From Diphasiastrum complanatum (taxonomy: Eukaryota; Streptophyta; Lycopodiopsida; Lycopodiales; Lycopodiaceae): a stretch of DNA of 64,000 nucleotides. The stretch covers positions 49,893,083 to 49,957,082 of the forward strand of contig CM055100.1 in the NCBI GenBank assembly GCA_029204225.1. Reading direction: 5' to 3'. How positions within the stretch are numbered: the first letter of the stretch is position 1; the number at the start of each line of letters is the position of its first letter. Shown here piece after piece: positions 34,589-47,365 of the stretch. The notes beneath the pieces were generated by a model. That model worked only from the letters and a program-made list of their open reading frames with translations, made no database searches and was not told the origin of the DNA. The position numbers and the translations under genes were made by a program.

Positions 34589-35370
34589 GTGAGTAGGACT
34601 CGCAGGAGGTTCTCAAGCGGGCAGAGATGTAAAGGCCATTGAGAAATCTCAAATTTTGCGAAACTTGCCACAAAACTAAATCATCTTCAATTAGTCATAG
34701 AATTGGCTCAGTTGACAGCCATGCTATATTCATTATATTCACCTTGTATGTAATAGGCATGTCCAGGATGAGTCCTCATATTGGTGATGTATCAGGTTTT
34801 GAATCTGGATCTAGATTTGTATAACATGTATGCCCACCAATCTTTGTCAACTATTGCTACATCATCAGTCCACAAAATGATATCAGTTTGTGAATTATAA
34901 TGAATACCCATTGTATATCTTAGGTGATCAATGCTATGATATGTTGTAAATTGTCATCAGCTTGGGTGGTACAAGTTTTACCAGCCATGTAGAGAGATCC
35001 ACCTTTACATCCCTTTTCTTTTTTCGAAGGTGATTTTGCCATTTTTCCATTGGTGAACTACTTGTGCAACTTGTAATCAAGGTTGACCCAATAAAATCCA
35101 ATATGTAGTGGGTATTTCAAGAATATCCACCACCACAAATGTGATGACAAATTGTACCCCTACTATCTTAACTGTCTTCTACAACCCCCCTCACTACTGC
35201 AAAAGGGATGCATAGCGACAGAAGTTTGTGATGTTTACTTTATCAAAATTAAACATTGTCTTACAACCATTATAGCGACAATAATTGTTTTCTATAAATG
35301 TCCCAACACAATGTCCAATAAACATCACTACATGATAATTTACCAAGCAATGTTTCAGAGACGATACAAC
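34589..35370 (+). other. Non-coding, nothing recognised
   Basis: AT-rich sequence downstream of the exon-like ORF. Open frames are short and without recognisable domains. Confidence 0.5.
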
Positions 35371-35371
35371 A

Positions 35372-35570
35372 ATGCTTTATTTTAGACGTCGTTGGTGGGC
35401 AACACTATGTAAATTAGACCCAAAAAAACCCAAGGGAGGTTTTATCATTAGGGAGAAAAATGACAAGGCAGTAGCCTTGCTATCATCTTCCATCAAAGAT
35501 AGTCTCACACTTGACCTGGCTACACTCTCCAAAGCTAAGGAGATGTGGGATTGTTTGCGGGGAAAAAGAC
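35372..35570 (+). pseudogene. Copia gag fragment
   Basis: The translation contains REKNDKAVALLSSSI and TLDLATLSKAKEMWD, close to the gag segment at about 53700-53800 (REKNDKAVALISSSI, TLDLATLSKAKEMW). It is a short isolated piece of the same copia family, with no flanking LTR visible. Confidence 0.75.
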
Positions 35571-36279
35571 CCCTTTTTCAAGTTATTTTTGATGAAAAAT
35601 CGTCGCCGCGTGCTAAAAAAACGACGCCCCCTTTCATTGAAACTTTGTCTATTTATTGATTTACGCTAGATATAAATTTATTTAAGAGGCCTATGCCCCT
35701 AGTTCCCGGGTTTGTCAGGGCTAGGAGGTGCCAGTTTGTCTTAAAAACCAGTTAAATGACAGTTTTATTCACCGTAGGCCACTTTGGTGATTTATAAGCA
35801 GTTTTGGGACTCAGCCCTTAAGTTTGGGCCCAACTGCCAAAAAGCCCCTATTGGTGCCCATTCATGAAAAAACAAAGGCAGATTGAAACTCTACAAATCT
35901 ACACTTTTTATTGTGTATTTGACAATCATCTACAGACTTGAAATCATCCTTTAACTTGGTGAATATTTTGTCAAGCTTAGCTTTATAACTATGCCTGTCG
36001 AGGTTCACCAAGTCCTAATAATGAATCATGTCTTTATTCTAAGATCTGGACAAGGGGGTACTAAGCAGAGACACTTAAATATGATATAGATCTTAAAAAA
36101 TACTTCCACACTAGGGCCCTTTGTTATAGAAGAAAGAACAAAAAAGAAAAAGAAAAAAAAGTGACTTGAAATACTCTATATTGTCAGTAATACCAAAATC
36201 AAAATAATAATAATAATAGACTGGAACCAAAATTAGACATTTCTGAAAAAAATTACAGAAAAAAAGTTTCTGACAAACT

Positions 36280-37135
36280 AATAAATTCAAGGTTGGGATA
36301 TCGGTTCCAATCGTGAAATGAGAGGGTAAATGAAACTGGAAAGCACTATGCGCTCGGGACCGATATCGAGAAAACAAGTATCGGTTTTGAGCATGCATAC
36401 GAAGGTCAATGAAAATAAAAAAGAGAACGCGTGCTTGAAAGCAATATCCAAGATACTAATATCGGTTTCAAGCATGGATGTACGAACGAAGGATGCCACG
36501 TAGAAAGAGTGCGCTTGAAAACGATATCAGACGTAGAAATCGCTACAATCTCGTGAAAATCCATGCCAGAAATGATGAATTTATTAAAAAAATTTATGCG
36601 TGTGGAATCCGATCGAAATGACATTTGTCATTCAATTATTTGCTGAGAATATTTTCCGTACATCGAATGATTGATGCGATAGTTCTCACATGCGGAATGA
36701 CACATGTCGATGTCCAACATCCACGTGTTTGCCCCCACATGTCCCTAATCAATGTCATAATTACCTGTATGGATGGACACATGGACCACTGAAATGCTGC
36801 CATGTGGCATCGACCGTTTTTCGCACGTGCAAAATTTTTATATATATACTCTCCATAGAATAGTCATTTTTTCACGCAGAAATTTAGCTCCTCTTCGATA
36901 CCGCTCTCAAGCGCATGCACTTGTCATTTTCTATCCGCCAATGCCCCCCGCGCTTGAGACCGATACCGTAGTCTGCCCAATATCGCTTTCGAGTGCGGAT
37001 CTTCTTTCTGTATTTTCTGAAGTGTTATTTTATGCTCAAGACCAATATTTAACTCCGGTATCAATTTCAAACGTGTTTCTTGTGCAAAAATTTTTTGAAT
37101 CCTTTTTATGCGCTTGGAAGTGATATTTCAATTTT
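36280..37135. repeat. Inverted clusters of GATATCGGTTTCAAGC-like words
   Basis: The left cluster (36295-36530) repeats ATATCGGTT(C/T)(C/T)AAGC-type words; the right cluster (36895-37135) repeats the complement, CGCTTGAGACCGATA. Between them lie short ACATGT/CACGTG-rich words and a TATATATAC box near 36840. The architecture is like the hAT-like elements elsewhere in the window, but no ends or target duplication were found. Confidence 0.5.
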
Positions 37136-37177
37136 GAGTTTTTTTTTTTTTAAATATGTCTTTTATTTTTTAACATG

Positions 37178-37545
37178 ATGGCTAGGACTAAGTCCACTTC
37201 CCATGCCAGAATCTCTTTATGGCCTTCCCATGTCCGTGTCCCTCCTAGAACTGGCAAGCGATGTGGTAGGAAGTAGGTCTGAGATCAAGAAACTTCAAAG
37301 ATCAACTGAATTGTTGATTTCAAAAGCTCCCTTCGACCGATCTATTAGGAATGTTACATATAGTTGGGGCTTGATGTTTATTTTGTTGTTACAGCCATGC
37401 AGGCCTTACACGGTGCTGCAGAGGACTATATGTCCCAGTTTTTTGAGGATTCCGTTCTTCTGGTCGTGCATGGTAAGCATGTTACCATCATGCCCAAGGA
37501 TTTCATAATTCTCAAAAGACTTTGGGACCGTTATTCAGGTCTTCA
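37178..37545 (+). pseudogene. Histone H3-like pseudogene
   Basis: The sequence starts MARTKSTSHAR like the H3 tail. A shifted frame then gives SEIKKLQRSTELLISKAPF (H3: REIRKYQKSTELLIRKLPF). The first frame resumes as GLDVYFVVTAMQALHGAAED and ends in FFEDSVLL...HGKHVTIMPKDF, matching the H3 core and C-terminus. Stops follow the tail (TAG, TGA near 37277). Two compensating frameshifts and heavy divergence show it is not a working histone. There are no introns, so a retrocopy is possible. Confidence 0.75.
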
Positions 37546-38279
37546 TGTGGATAACACCAACACCTTCAGATATCTGTCTCTGGATAGATCAGACATGCTG
37601 ACTACCTCATGGAGGAAGAGGAACCAAGTTGTCCTTAAAAAAATTGGATCTTATAGCCCGTTGCTTCCCATGGCCTGTATATAGAGAAGAGATTTAATGA
37701 TACTTAGTTTTCATTAGGATCACAAAAACACATAGCACATATAGTACAGGAAGTCGAGATTGCCAAATTGCTCTCAAAAATTCCAAGGCATTACTATGAG
37801 AGATGAATAGTATGCACAAAGCTCTTTCTCACCTCGAGTTAGGTGAAAATCCATCATGTAATAAGGAAGATGATTGAGCAATTTTGCCCTAATTTCTCAA
37901 TCTAATCTAACCCTTGAGTTTTGCCAAGTTGATGGCTAGCTTGATCAACCAACTCCATGATTTTAGAGATTTGGTCCTATAATTTAGGAATCATGACCAA
38001 ACAAACTTGAAAAATCCTATGAATGTGATATAACCTATTCTAGGGTAGATTCACACATGGCAACATGGAATCACACATGTGAGACCCATCAATGTACACA
38101 TTTACATGGTTTAATCCAGCTAGATTTGTCGAATTTGACAATTTCTCACACTCCTCAAATCTAGCTTTGGAAACTATGATACATTTATCAATTAGTCCAA
38201 GTAATGATCTTAGCTTAATAAGAGGATCCGTAGGCAAGGATATAGCAAAAAATCAACTAAGCAATTCTATGAAGACACA
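37546..38279. other. Non-coding flank
   Basis: No recognisable feature apart from the degenerate C-terminal end of the neighbouring copia fragment, which may extend to about 38040. Confidence 0.45.
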
Positions 38280-38790
38280 TGTTGGAGCTTGATTTCTTTG
38301 GCTTGCACCTTCTCCCTCACAAAATGGTGAGAAATCTTGATATGCTTGCTCCTTGCATGGAATGTGGGATTAGTGGCAAGTGATTGGGCTGATTGGCTAT
38401 CACAATAGATTCAAGGTACCTTATTGTCCTCCATAAGTTAAAGCTCCACCAATAGCCTTTTGAGCCATAAGACCTCCTTGCATGTTGATGTCAAGGCCTT
38501 ATACTTGGATTCAGTTGAAGACAATGAAATGGTATCTTGATTTTTAGAAAGCCATGATACTATTCCATCACAAAGGAAAGTAGCAACTGCACTTGTATAT
38601 TTTTGATCCACTTTGTCACCTGCAAAATCCAAGTCACTATAGGCTCTTAATCCAAGATTATTCTCTTTGTGAAGTATGCAAAAATTTCTGACTGATGAAA
38701 TAAGTCTTAGAACTCTTTGGCCATCTTCCAATGGGACACAACAGGACTTTGCATATATTGGCTTAACTTTCCAACACTTTTGAAGATTTT
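38280..38790 (-). pseudogene. Copia RNase H fragment
   Basis: Minus-strand translation shows SHWKMAK, LRAYSDLDFAGDK, GIVSWLSKNQDTISLSSTES, and after a stop YCDSQSAQSLATNP, FHARSKHIKISHHFVREKV, all RNase H blocks of copia pol. Stops and a frameshift are present. No reverse transcriptase or LTR remains. The order of blocks is most like the intact element at 27-33 kb, but it is clearly diverged. Confidence 0.85.
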
Positions 38791-40200
38791 TATTTGGGGT
38801 TATTTAAAAATGTGATGGAGTCACCATTGTGAGCCCCTCCAAGTCATCTTCTATCAATACTATGGACCACTCTCCTTGTAAATAGAACATGTCATGGGAG
38901 ACCAATCAAGGCACTAAATAAAAAGGTTAAAGCTTTGTGTGTTCATGACATGAGAACAAATATTTTGGATCAAATACCCAACACCATAGGTATTGTCCCA
39001 CTCACTTATTTTCCATCCAAAAGCCTTTGAATCATGTATGATATGGATGTTGGCCAGAGTCCACTACTTTCCCTAGGATAGGTGATAAATTTTAGTATTG
39101 GAATTGAACCTATCAGCTCTTGCCTAGCTTATGATTTTCAAATGTCGGCATCATCTAGATTTATGGCCATATAATGGTCAACCGGATCCAGTTAGTTTTA
39201 GATTTCCTCTTTGGAATTGTCTGTGTCCCATACCGCATGTTCTTTCGTTAGGAAAACCATCCACTTCCCGATCTAAACATCCAAAATTCATTTTTTTGGA
39301 ATTACTCATGTAACTTTTGAGCAAATCGATACTATGCAAAGTTCTTGGAAATTGTCACAAATTCCAGCTTTATAGTACAAATTCCAACTCATATTTTTTT
39401 GTCCTCTTTTCTTAATGTTTCCAAACACCAAAAGGATTGTGGGTCTCAACGCAGCATTCCACGAGTGACAGATGTAGAAATGGGAAAGAATGAACGGGAA
39501 CTTTAATCCAATTAAGAACAAACTTGAGTATGATGGTTCAATTGGAATTACTCTACTAACGGGTTGAAATTAATACAATATGCAATGTAAAAATTACATA
39601 TATGACTTTTATTCAATCTTAGAGTTTTTTCGTTGCATCATTCTTATCAAATTTTTTAGTCCTTAATTTAATGTAAACGTTTGATTGCTTCTTTAGATAT
39701 GCCAAATCTACTGCATATGTTTGTCATGAACAAACACTGAGTTTTTTTGTATGCTTGTAAAAAAAAAACAAGATTTCATGATTCATACAGATGCAAAGAC
39801 TCCAAAAATCTGATTTACAGATTTTCAAAAATCAGATCTATCAAAACTTATTTGTTAAATGCTTGTCTTGTTAACAACAGAGTTATTATACAAGAAATAT
39901 GTTTTGACAACAAAACAATTCCATGCCAATTTGGATCCGGCAGCTAATATTAATGCATTAAAAGAGTTGCACAAGTCTCTACTTTTCTGTCCAGAAGTAT
40001 GCAATAAATATGTTTAATAAATATAACAACAGAGTTTTGGAGATCATTTTTCTCATAAGAAGTAGAAAACAAACTAAAAAAAGTTGTTATAAATTTGCCT
40101 ATTGCCCAAAAAAACGAGTTTCCTTTACTTACTTTTTTAAAGAAACACATTATCAAGCATAGTGAAATAAGGTGATTTCAAGCCGTGTTAGATGTACACA
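38791..40200. other. Non-coding, nothing recognised
   Basis: AT-rich sequence; small open frames carry no known domain. Confidence 0.5.
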
Positions 40201-42640
40201 CTGATATTGGATAGTTGCAATATAGAGGTAGAACTGCAAAAGGTCTTGCTAATTGTGAAATCCTTTTCAATAAATCTATGTACATTCTTGATATAAAAGG
40301 AGATTTTGGCCAAACAGTCCCAATTCCATTACCTAGTTTTGGAAGTGATGAATGGATTGCTCTAGATGTTGCAGTTTCAAAATCATTAAAGATAAGCATG
40401 AGATAAAAAACAGTCCGATTAAGTTGGTTTATTTCCTTGAATATATTTCTGGATTTCTTTTCAAGTGTCAATGTACACAAAATCCCAATGATGTTTGTAT
40501 GCAAAAAGTTATCAGATAGTTTATTATTTGAACTTATGGATGAAGGTTGGGACAAAAAATCAGATGGAAATATCAAAAGTCAATGGGTGCCACTCGATCA
40601 AGACTTGGAAGCCAGTAGACATTTTCAACAAATAAATATAGAAATGTTATACAGTGATGCACTTTGACATGTATTGAGGTGGAAGAATATTGGAGTCTAA
40701 ATTACATCATGCATAAACTGTTGCTCCTACAATATGATATACCTTCAGACTTCATATTCATTTCCAATGGTAGACTCGTAAGTAACTGTAATACTCTATT
40801 ATTTATGAATAGATTCTTTCAAAAATTGCTCGTATAATCTTTATACTAAATGTAACATACTTTGTGTTAAATTTATGCAGGTACATAACAAACATGAGCT
40901 CAAATATAGAGATATTGGCGAAACTATCCAAGAACACTAAGATTTATTATCATAAAATTGAATTGAAAACAAGATTCTTGTTTCTTATCAATCTAGAAAA
41001 TTGCAATACAGTATTGTACTATGGACAAGACTTTATTGTAACAATCTATATTGATATCAATAAAAATCCTATAATTGGTTTATTTACATGTAAGATTGTA
41101 TCTCCTTTATTTGGATGGTAATGTATACACATTTATGTACAATTGAAATCCTATTCAGAAAGTTTTCTTTTATTTTCTATATCAGTATCAGGAGCTGTAT
41201 AGGCAACAATCTCATGTTCTATTATTTTGCCTTCCTCTGTATTAGGAAGGACTTCTATGTCTCTTTGATTGTATATTATAAGATTTGCATCCTGAGAAAC
41301 CTAAAAGGTTGTTAAGGCAGGAGTAGCATTCTTTTCTGCGCCCTCAAGGTCTGGAACAAAACTTACGCCATTCGATACAAAAAATTTGATTCAACTATTG
41401 TCGCAATCTAAACACTTTGTCGAGATTGTACGATTCAAGAGTGAACTTCTGTTTGTGAATGAACAAGTTACTAACAATGACACTAAAGAAATAAGAATTA
41501 GAATCAAACGAACAACAAATGAACAAAATATAACCTTGTCAATATCAACATCGATTTGTAGATTGTACCACTCAAAAAATAGCTTTGTATTGTACATCAT
41601 GAACCATGCACAACTAAAAGCATCTTTTTGTTGTACAGACTACAGATGTTGAGCAAAAATTGTTAATATTATGATATATAATTTATTCCTGCTATGACGA
41701 GAGATTTAAAATAAAAAAAAGATGCATATCAGTGATAAATTCTATATACCTTGAGAGATTTTGTGGTTATTTTCCCAATAGAACTTGCCGTTGTCAATAT
41801 ATCTCGAACGACATCATAAAGTAAAAAAACAAATTCTCTATGTGTATTTTTAGCTAAGTTTATTTTTACACATAGAAAATTTGATACTCCCTCATTTAAT
41901 TTTACAGAAAGAATATTCATGTTCCAATGTCGACTACAATACTCAAAATGAAATTAGAATCAATTTTGAGAGGATTATAGTCATCAAAATAAAAGACATC
42001 AACACCAAACTAGCAAAACTTACTTATTCTCATATGAAATCGAATAGTATTTGGCCACTAGACCATAGTTGGCCACTGGACTGTAGTCGATGAAATATAC
42101 AGCCCTTTTAAAAGTGGCTTCTTTTGCCTTCATTGCCGACATGAAAAAAGGACTACAACAAAAACGTCTCCTATGAAATCGAGACTGATACTATGCTGCA
42201 AAAAAATTTGGCCGGCTTCAACGATTGTATCTGTAATCTCTAAAGTTTTATATTTAAGCTCTGTACAAAATTTGGGACCTAATCAAAAGCTTCTATTTGA
42301 ATTTGAAAGAAAAAAGCCAAAATAGTTGTCGAGCATATCAATTTTATTGGCTAAATAAGATTCATACTCATGATAATGGTCATAATCAAAATATGTCTAC
42401 CGAGGATCATACGAAATTCTAACAAAAAGGTTATGTACAGGGTTTCCAATGGATGTAGAGACAATATTTACATATTTTTCTGTTATCTTGTCAAGCTCCT
42501 ATTGGGTTATCTCCACCTTCAACGAAGTAACCTTCTGAGGAGGTTGATCAGTAACAGGAGGAGGAGAAGCTGGTTTTGAGTCTGATTCAGAGTCCGAAGA
42601 CGTTGATTCAATGGTCAGGACGGTACATGGTCGCTTTGCA
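40200..42640. other. Unidentified region with small ORFs
   Basis: Plus-strand frames at 40215-40406, 40437-40667, 40864-41121 and 41386-41652 have protein-like composition (for example WVPLDQDLEASRHFQQ and ILDIKGDFGQTVPIPLPSF), but I cannot place them. They are separated by stops and intron-like AT-rich gaps; TTTATGCAG before 40880 would pass as a splice acceptor. A decayed gene or transposon is possible. Confidence 0.35.
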
Positions 42641-42834
42641 AGGATGAATTTCGGAGTACCACACGTGTAGGGGTCTGATCTTCATGTGGATCAGAAAAAA
42701 TTTATTACTATTGATTGATGTGTGTAGAATTGCCTCCTCAGTTGTTACCCGACTAATATTAGGGATGTCTTGTGCATCCCCAATAGCACCTAGTTCAGGT
42801 ATATGACATATAGTTTTGCATTTGAGAGATAATT

Positions 42835-43342
42835 TGTTATGTCCATGACTAGTGCATAGGATTCAGTATACTCCTAGTCTTGGATACACGGTACTCCTGT
42901 TAAACAAGTTGTTAGTTATGTCACGTCATACTGGACGTGACCCGAAAGTAACTCATATCCTTGTGAGGCCCAGAACACACTAAATGGAGTTAGTACAAGG
43001 TTTGGGACCGGTGCATGTGTAGAGTTATCAATAGCAATTCTATGAATAGAGGATCCAAGCATAGAGACTCTATTTTGGCGAAATCTATGCATAAGAGAGT
43101 TAGGACCTGGCATGTCTATGTGCACAAGTGGTTCATGGCTCTATAAGAAGAGGCCAAACTCCTCCTGCTCCTCACATTTGTGGTTGAGGCTCTCACTCTA
43201 CTTTCATGCTTCCTATTCCTTGGCTTGGAGGTGAAGCTTCTAGAGTTTGATTGGATGCTTTTACTTGGTTGGGTGGTTTCTCCATAATGTGTTTTCCATT
43301 GTGTTTGTCTTGTAAGCAGGATCTTGAGGAGCTTCCCTTATA
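42835..43342 (+). repeat. Chromovirus 5' LTR
   Basis: Starts TGTTATGTCCATGAC and ends just before the initiator-Met primer site TGGTATCAGAGC (43344-43355). The first ~100 bp and last ~35 bp match the 3' LTR at 51503-51633. Confidence 0.8.
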
Positions 43343-43710
43343 GTGGTATCAGAGCAAGGCTTACAAAGCTTGGAGAACTTGGAGAGGTGGTGTTCTTCAT
43401 TGGAGCTTTGGTGGAGTTCAACTAGTATTCGAAAAAGTGTGCAAGTAGGTGGATCTTTTCAATTTCAATTTGCATGATCCATGTCTCTCTTAATTTCTTT
43501 ATGGTTTATTGTGAATTGTGCTAGGAAATCAATTTGTGTTGTTGTTTTGGATCTTTAGCTTGTGTAACTCAAAACTAGTTTAGATCTGAATTTTCAAGCA
43601 AGTGTACTTCCATGCTAGCATTGAAATTAATGATGCATGTTGGATCTTCCCATGATTTAGGATTCTAGGCTATGTTTTGGTCAAAATTGCTTGGTTTTTC
43701 CTGCTTTTTG

Positions 43711-44229
43711 TATGGAGGCAGCCAAAATGCCAACATCCTTGAAGCCTACATAGATGCGGATTGGGCAAGAGTTGTCGATACCAGAAAATCAGCTTTTGGA
43801 TTTGTATTTTTATACAACCAAGGCCCAATATCTTGGAACAGCCAGAAGCAGACCTCAATTGCATATCATCAATGGAATCCGAGTACATAGCTACCACAAA
43901 TGTAACCAAGGAGGTGATCTGGCTAAGGCAACTGCTTGCAGACATCAACCTTGCACAACCACTTACTACAACAATCTATTTTGACAATCAAAGCACAATA
44001 GCGTTATTTCTCAATTCGAGATTTTGCTCTTAAAGCAAACATATCGAAATCAAGTATCACTACCTTAGAGAGAAAGTGCATAGCAGGGAAGTAGCATTGG
44101 TTTTCTACAGAGCAAACTACATGGCAGCATATTACTTTACAAAGGCTCTATCAAAGGAGCAACATCTCAGATTTAACGATATGTTAAATCTGAAGATTAA
44201 GGTTTTTCAAGATCCACATTAAGGGGGAG
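43711..44229 (+). pseudogene. Copia family D RNase H fragment (plus)
   Basis: Blocks YGGSQNANILEAYIDADW, TRKSAFGFVFLYNQGPISWN, ESEYIATTNVTKEVIWLRQL, FDNQSTIAL and SKHIEIKYHYLREKVHS are copia RNase H, with a frameshift after ISWN and a stop after RFCS. A purine tract AAGGGGGAG (44221-44229) precedes the LTR. The 5' part of the element is missing. It lies in the leader of the chromovirus. Confidence 0.9.
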
Positions 44230-44941
44230 TGTTAGATTTCTTATGCTCAGCCTTAACAAATCATTCAAGTAATGAGCATCCTGAAAACAGAAGAAGGCTA
44301 ACAACATTTTATGGACCTTCGCATTTTTTCAAAACTTTGTTTTTAAAACATTTTCGTTTTAAGACATTGTCACATTTTTCGCCTTTTTCGCACCTTAGGA
44401 ATTTTGTACCTTAATCATTTTTAGGCACCTTTGCCTTTTTCGCATTTTTTGCACTTTCGCGAAAAAAGTGACACAATGACCAAATTTCATTTTGGACTTG
44501 CCTTAAATAATTTAAAGGCACCTTTGGGTTTTTCGGGTTTTTTTTCGCAACAGTGATACACCGACGTTGCCAACTTATCATCAACCCTAAAAATAGCCGG
44601 ATAGCTAAAATATTCAAGCCCGGTTATCTACTTTGTACATACAAAAGCTGGCATAAATAACATTCAATGCTCGTAAGATATTTTTTGAAGAGACTTGTAA
44701 ATATATACTAGCTGAATCAAGCTATGTAAAAAAAATTTAATAAAAGTGTTGTCTTAACACAATCAAAGTTCATCCGTAGCCAGCGTGATTACGCTCAACA
44801 AGCTGAAGTTATTACTTCGAGCCATTGTACTCACTGTTGATAAATTTTTGGCTCACTATTGTATTGTTCATTTGCACAATTTTGTATGAATCATTCTTCT
44901 TGAATATTTCTACTGCCAACTGTTGTGTTTTCGTTCCTACA
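44230..44941 (+). repeat. Copia family D LTR
   Basis: Starts TGTTAGATTTCTTATGCTCAG directly after the purine tract. The proposed end is ...GTTCCTACA at 44941. The first ~65 bp match the minus-strand copy at 48719. The interior is rich in TTTTCGC words. The 3' end is inferred. Confidence 0.75.
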
Positions 44942-45814
44942 CGCCTACGCTCAAAGCTTTAAGCTTTCGTTGCCAATCATCCCCACGTTTTACAATAGCA
45001 TCTACTCCATGTCCAAATGAGAAGAGCCTCCACAAGTTTGGTGCATCCTTTGAGCTCCTTGATCATGATTGTTTTCTTGAGTGATTCTCTTATGATCATG
45101 TCCTTCCATCCCTTTGTGTGTGGTTGTGAATTAGTGGTGGATTAGTTTTCTTGCTTTCATAGTTGTGGATTAGATTTCTTGAATGTAGGTTTCAGCATTC
45201 AGGTAAACTAAATAGGTTGGATTTGTGGTGTAAATCTTGCATATCCTCTTACAATCCAGTTCTTGATGTTCTTGGGCTGTCCAAGAATCAAGAAATGAAT
45301 GTTTCTTGATCCTTGGACTGTCAAAATGCTATTTACTCTTTAGTTTCTTGTTTCAGTTTGCGTAGAATAACTTTAGTGTTTAGAATCTGATTCAAGTTTG
45401 TTTTTGCAACATTAAAGTAGAATTTCATGGCATTTCAACCACTCTAGAGACATACTGATTTCTTGGTTGAATGCATGATCTGCATGTTTGGTTTGAAAGC
45501 ATGTGATTTCAGTTCAAGAGAGACGCCCCTAAGTTGTTCTCTGACAGGCAGGACAAATACTACAACGATTATCAGTTCCCTCTGCCTCATTCAGGCCTTG
45601 AAAAAAACAAGTTAATCATCAAGGAAAGCCCATAACCTATGCTGACAAGCAAAAGAACAAGAAACATAATATGTAAACCATATAAGAAAGAAGAAGCAGA
45701 AGTTGTAGCAGATTCTAATTAATCAAATCTGTTAACATTAGAAGAATCTTTTAACAGTCTCTTAAGTATTTTTGCAACCAACATGATCTTCGGGGGACGA
45801 AAGTTTGATGGGCT

Positions 45815-46290
45815 GAATTAATGCAAGAATTTGATTATGAAATTTGTTACATAAGAGACAACTCTAATCAAAGTTGCAGATGCTCTTACTTAGATTGGTG
45901 AACTAAATGATTTGTAATTCACCCAAATTTCCACGGATCTATTTTAGCTGTATTCATACCAGTAAAGTCAACTATAAAGGCTTCTGATTTAGCCCATATC
46001 TTTGTTAAAAGATTATTTCAGTTATATGGTTTACCATGTGACATTGTTCTTCCTTGAGTTTAATTTCTTCTGATAATTTTAAATCAGATGGCCAGATAGA
46101 AAGGACTAATCAAACTATAGAAGATATTTGAGGACGTATGTTTCTCATAGGCAATCTCATTGGGAAGATTATCTCCCACTGGTTGAGTTTGCTACTATTA
46201 GCAATGGAGGAGCTAAGATGTATGTAACTTTCATTGATGATTTTAGCAGATTTTGTTGGGATATCTACTAAAGAGCAAGGTGAAGTGTAT
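45815..46290 (+). pseudogene. Chimeric gypsy/copia integrase scrap
   Basis: 45815-45960 resembles the RNase H end of the chromovirus copy at 49875-50000 (QEFDYEI...). 45955-46190 resembles its integrase (ending YVSHRQSHWEDYLPLVEFA). At about 46197 the sequence switches to copia integrase, SNGGAKMYVTFIDDFSRF, as in the element at 28945-32898. Many stops. The stretch 44942-45814 before it shows nothing recognisable. Confidence 0.7.
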
Positions 46291-46299
46291 TTATGTCCC

Positions 46300-47365
46300 G
46301 GGAAAAGGTTAAAAGAGAGAACTTATGTTTTGTCTGTAAGAAGCATGGACATATGATGAAATTTTGTCCATAAAGGAAGAAAGTGTCTGCTCACATGATT
46401 TAAATCCCAGGAGGCAATGGTAAGACTTTGGAAATTAATCGGGCTGATTGTGAGTGTGAATGTTCTTTTAGTACTACTTCTTTCTTACCTAATGAACTTT
46501 TTCGTTTAATTGGCACAGTTAAAGATCAAAAAGTGAGTATTTTATTGGACAGTGGTTCAACTCATAATTTTATTAATTCTCATCTTGTGCAGAAGCTCAG
46601 CTTGTAAACTGAAGCCAGCAATCATAGATATAAAGTTTATCTAGCTTCAGGAGCAGAGTTGGAGACTTGGAACGTAAAAGTCCCAAAGCTCCCAGTTTTG
46701 ATGCAAGGACACACAAAATTAGTTAATTTTCATGTTTTAGACCTAGCGTACTGATTTAATCTTCGGTTACGAATGGTTATTTAGTAAATTGCCTTCTCTG
46801 TTAATTGATTTTGAGAAGCATGTTCTCACTTTCAAGGAGGGTGATAAAGTAGTTACATTATTTGTCAATAATTTTGTACGTCCGTTGGATCAGATTTCTA
46901 TAGTTTATGAAATGGAAACATTGGATTATTCTGAGTATGAAGTTTTTTCAAATTTTTCTATTCCGGTTGTGGATGTTTCTAAAATGAATCTTAATGGTTG
47001 TGAATTCTCAACAGATTCTTAACTCAATAAATTTAGATCATGAACAAGCAGTGAAAGAACAGATCATAAATGAATTTAGGGATGTTTTTCCATCTGAATT
47101 ACCTCATGGTTTACCACCGTGTAGGTCAGTAGACCACATGATTGAGTTAATTCCAGGAAGTCAACCTGTCTCTAGACTACCTTATAGGTTCTCTCAGAAA
47201 GAGGAGACAGAGATTTCAAATCAAATAGAAAACTATCTGAGGATGGGACATATACAACCTAGTAAATCACCATGGGGCACTCCTGTTATTCTTAAAGTGA
47301 AGAAAGATGGAGGTTTCCGAATGTGTGTGGATTACAAGGGGCTTAATAAAGCACAAAACTTCTGA
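46300..47365 (+). pseudogene. Chromovirus gag end, protease and RT N-terminus
   Basis: REKVKRENLCFVCKKHGHMM...FCP is a gypsy gag zinc knuckle (about 46310-46370). ILLDSGSTHNFINSHLVQKL is the aspartic protease (about 46535). The frame at 46994-47365 gives VFPSELPHGLPP, SVDHMIELIPGSQPVSRLPY, SKSPWGTPVILKVKKDGGFR and CVDYKGLNK, the N-terminal third of reverse transcriptase. Several stops interrupt the reading frame. Confidence 0.88.

Noticed and set aside
37178-37545. Functional histone H3 variant
   Set aside because: Two frameshifts and stop codons after the tail exclude a continuous protein.
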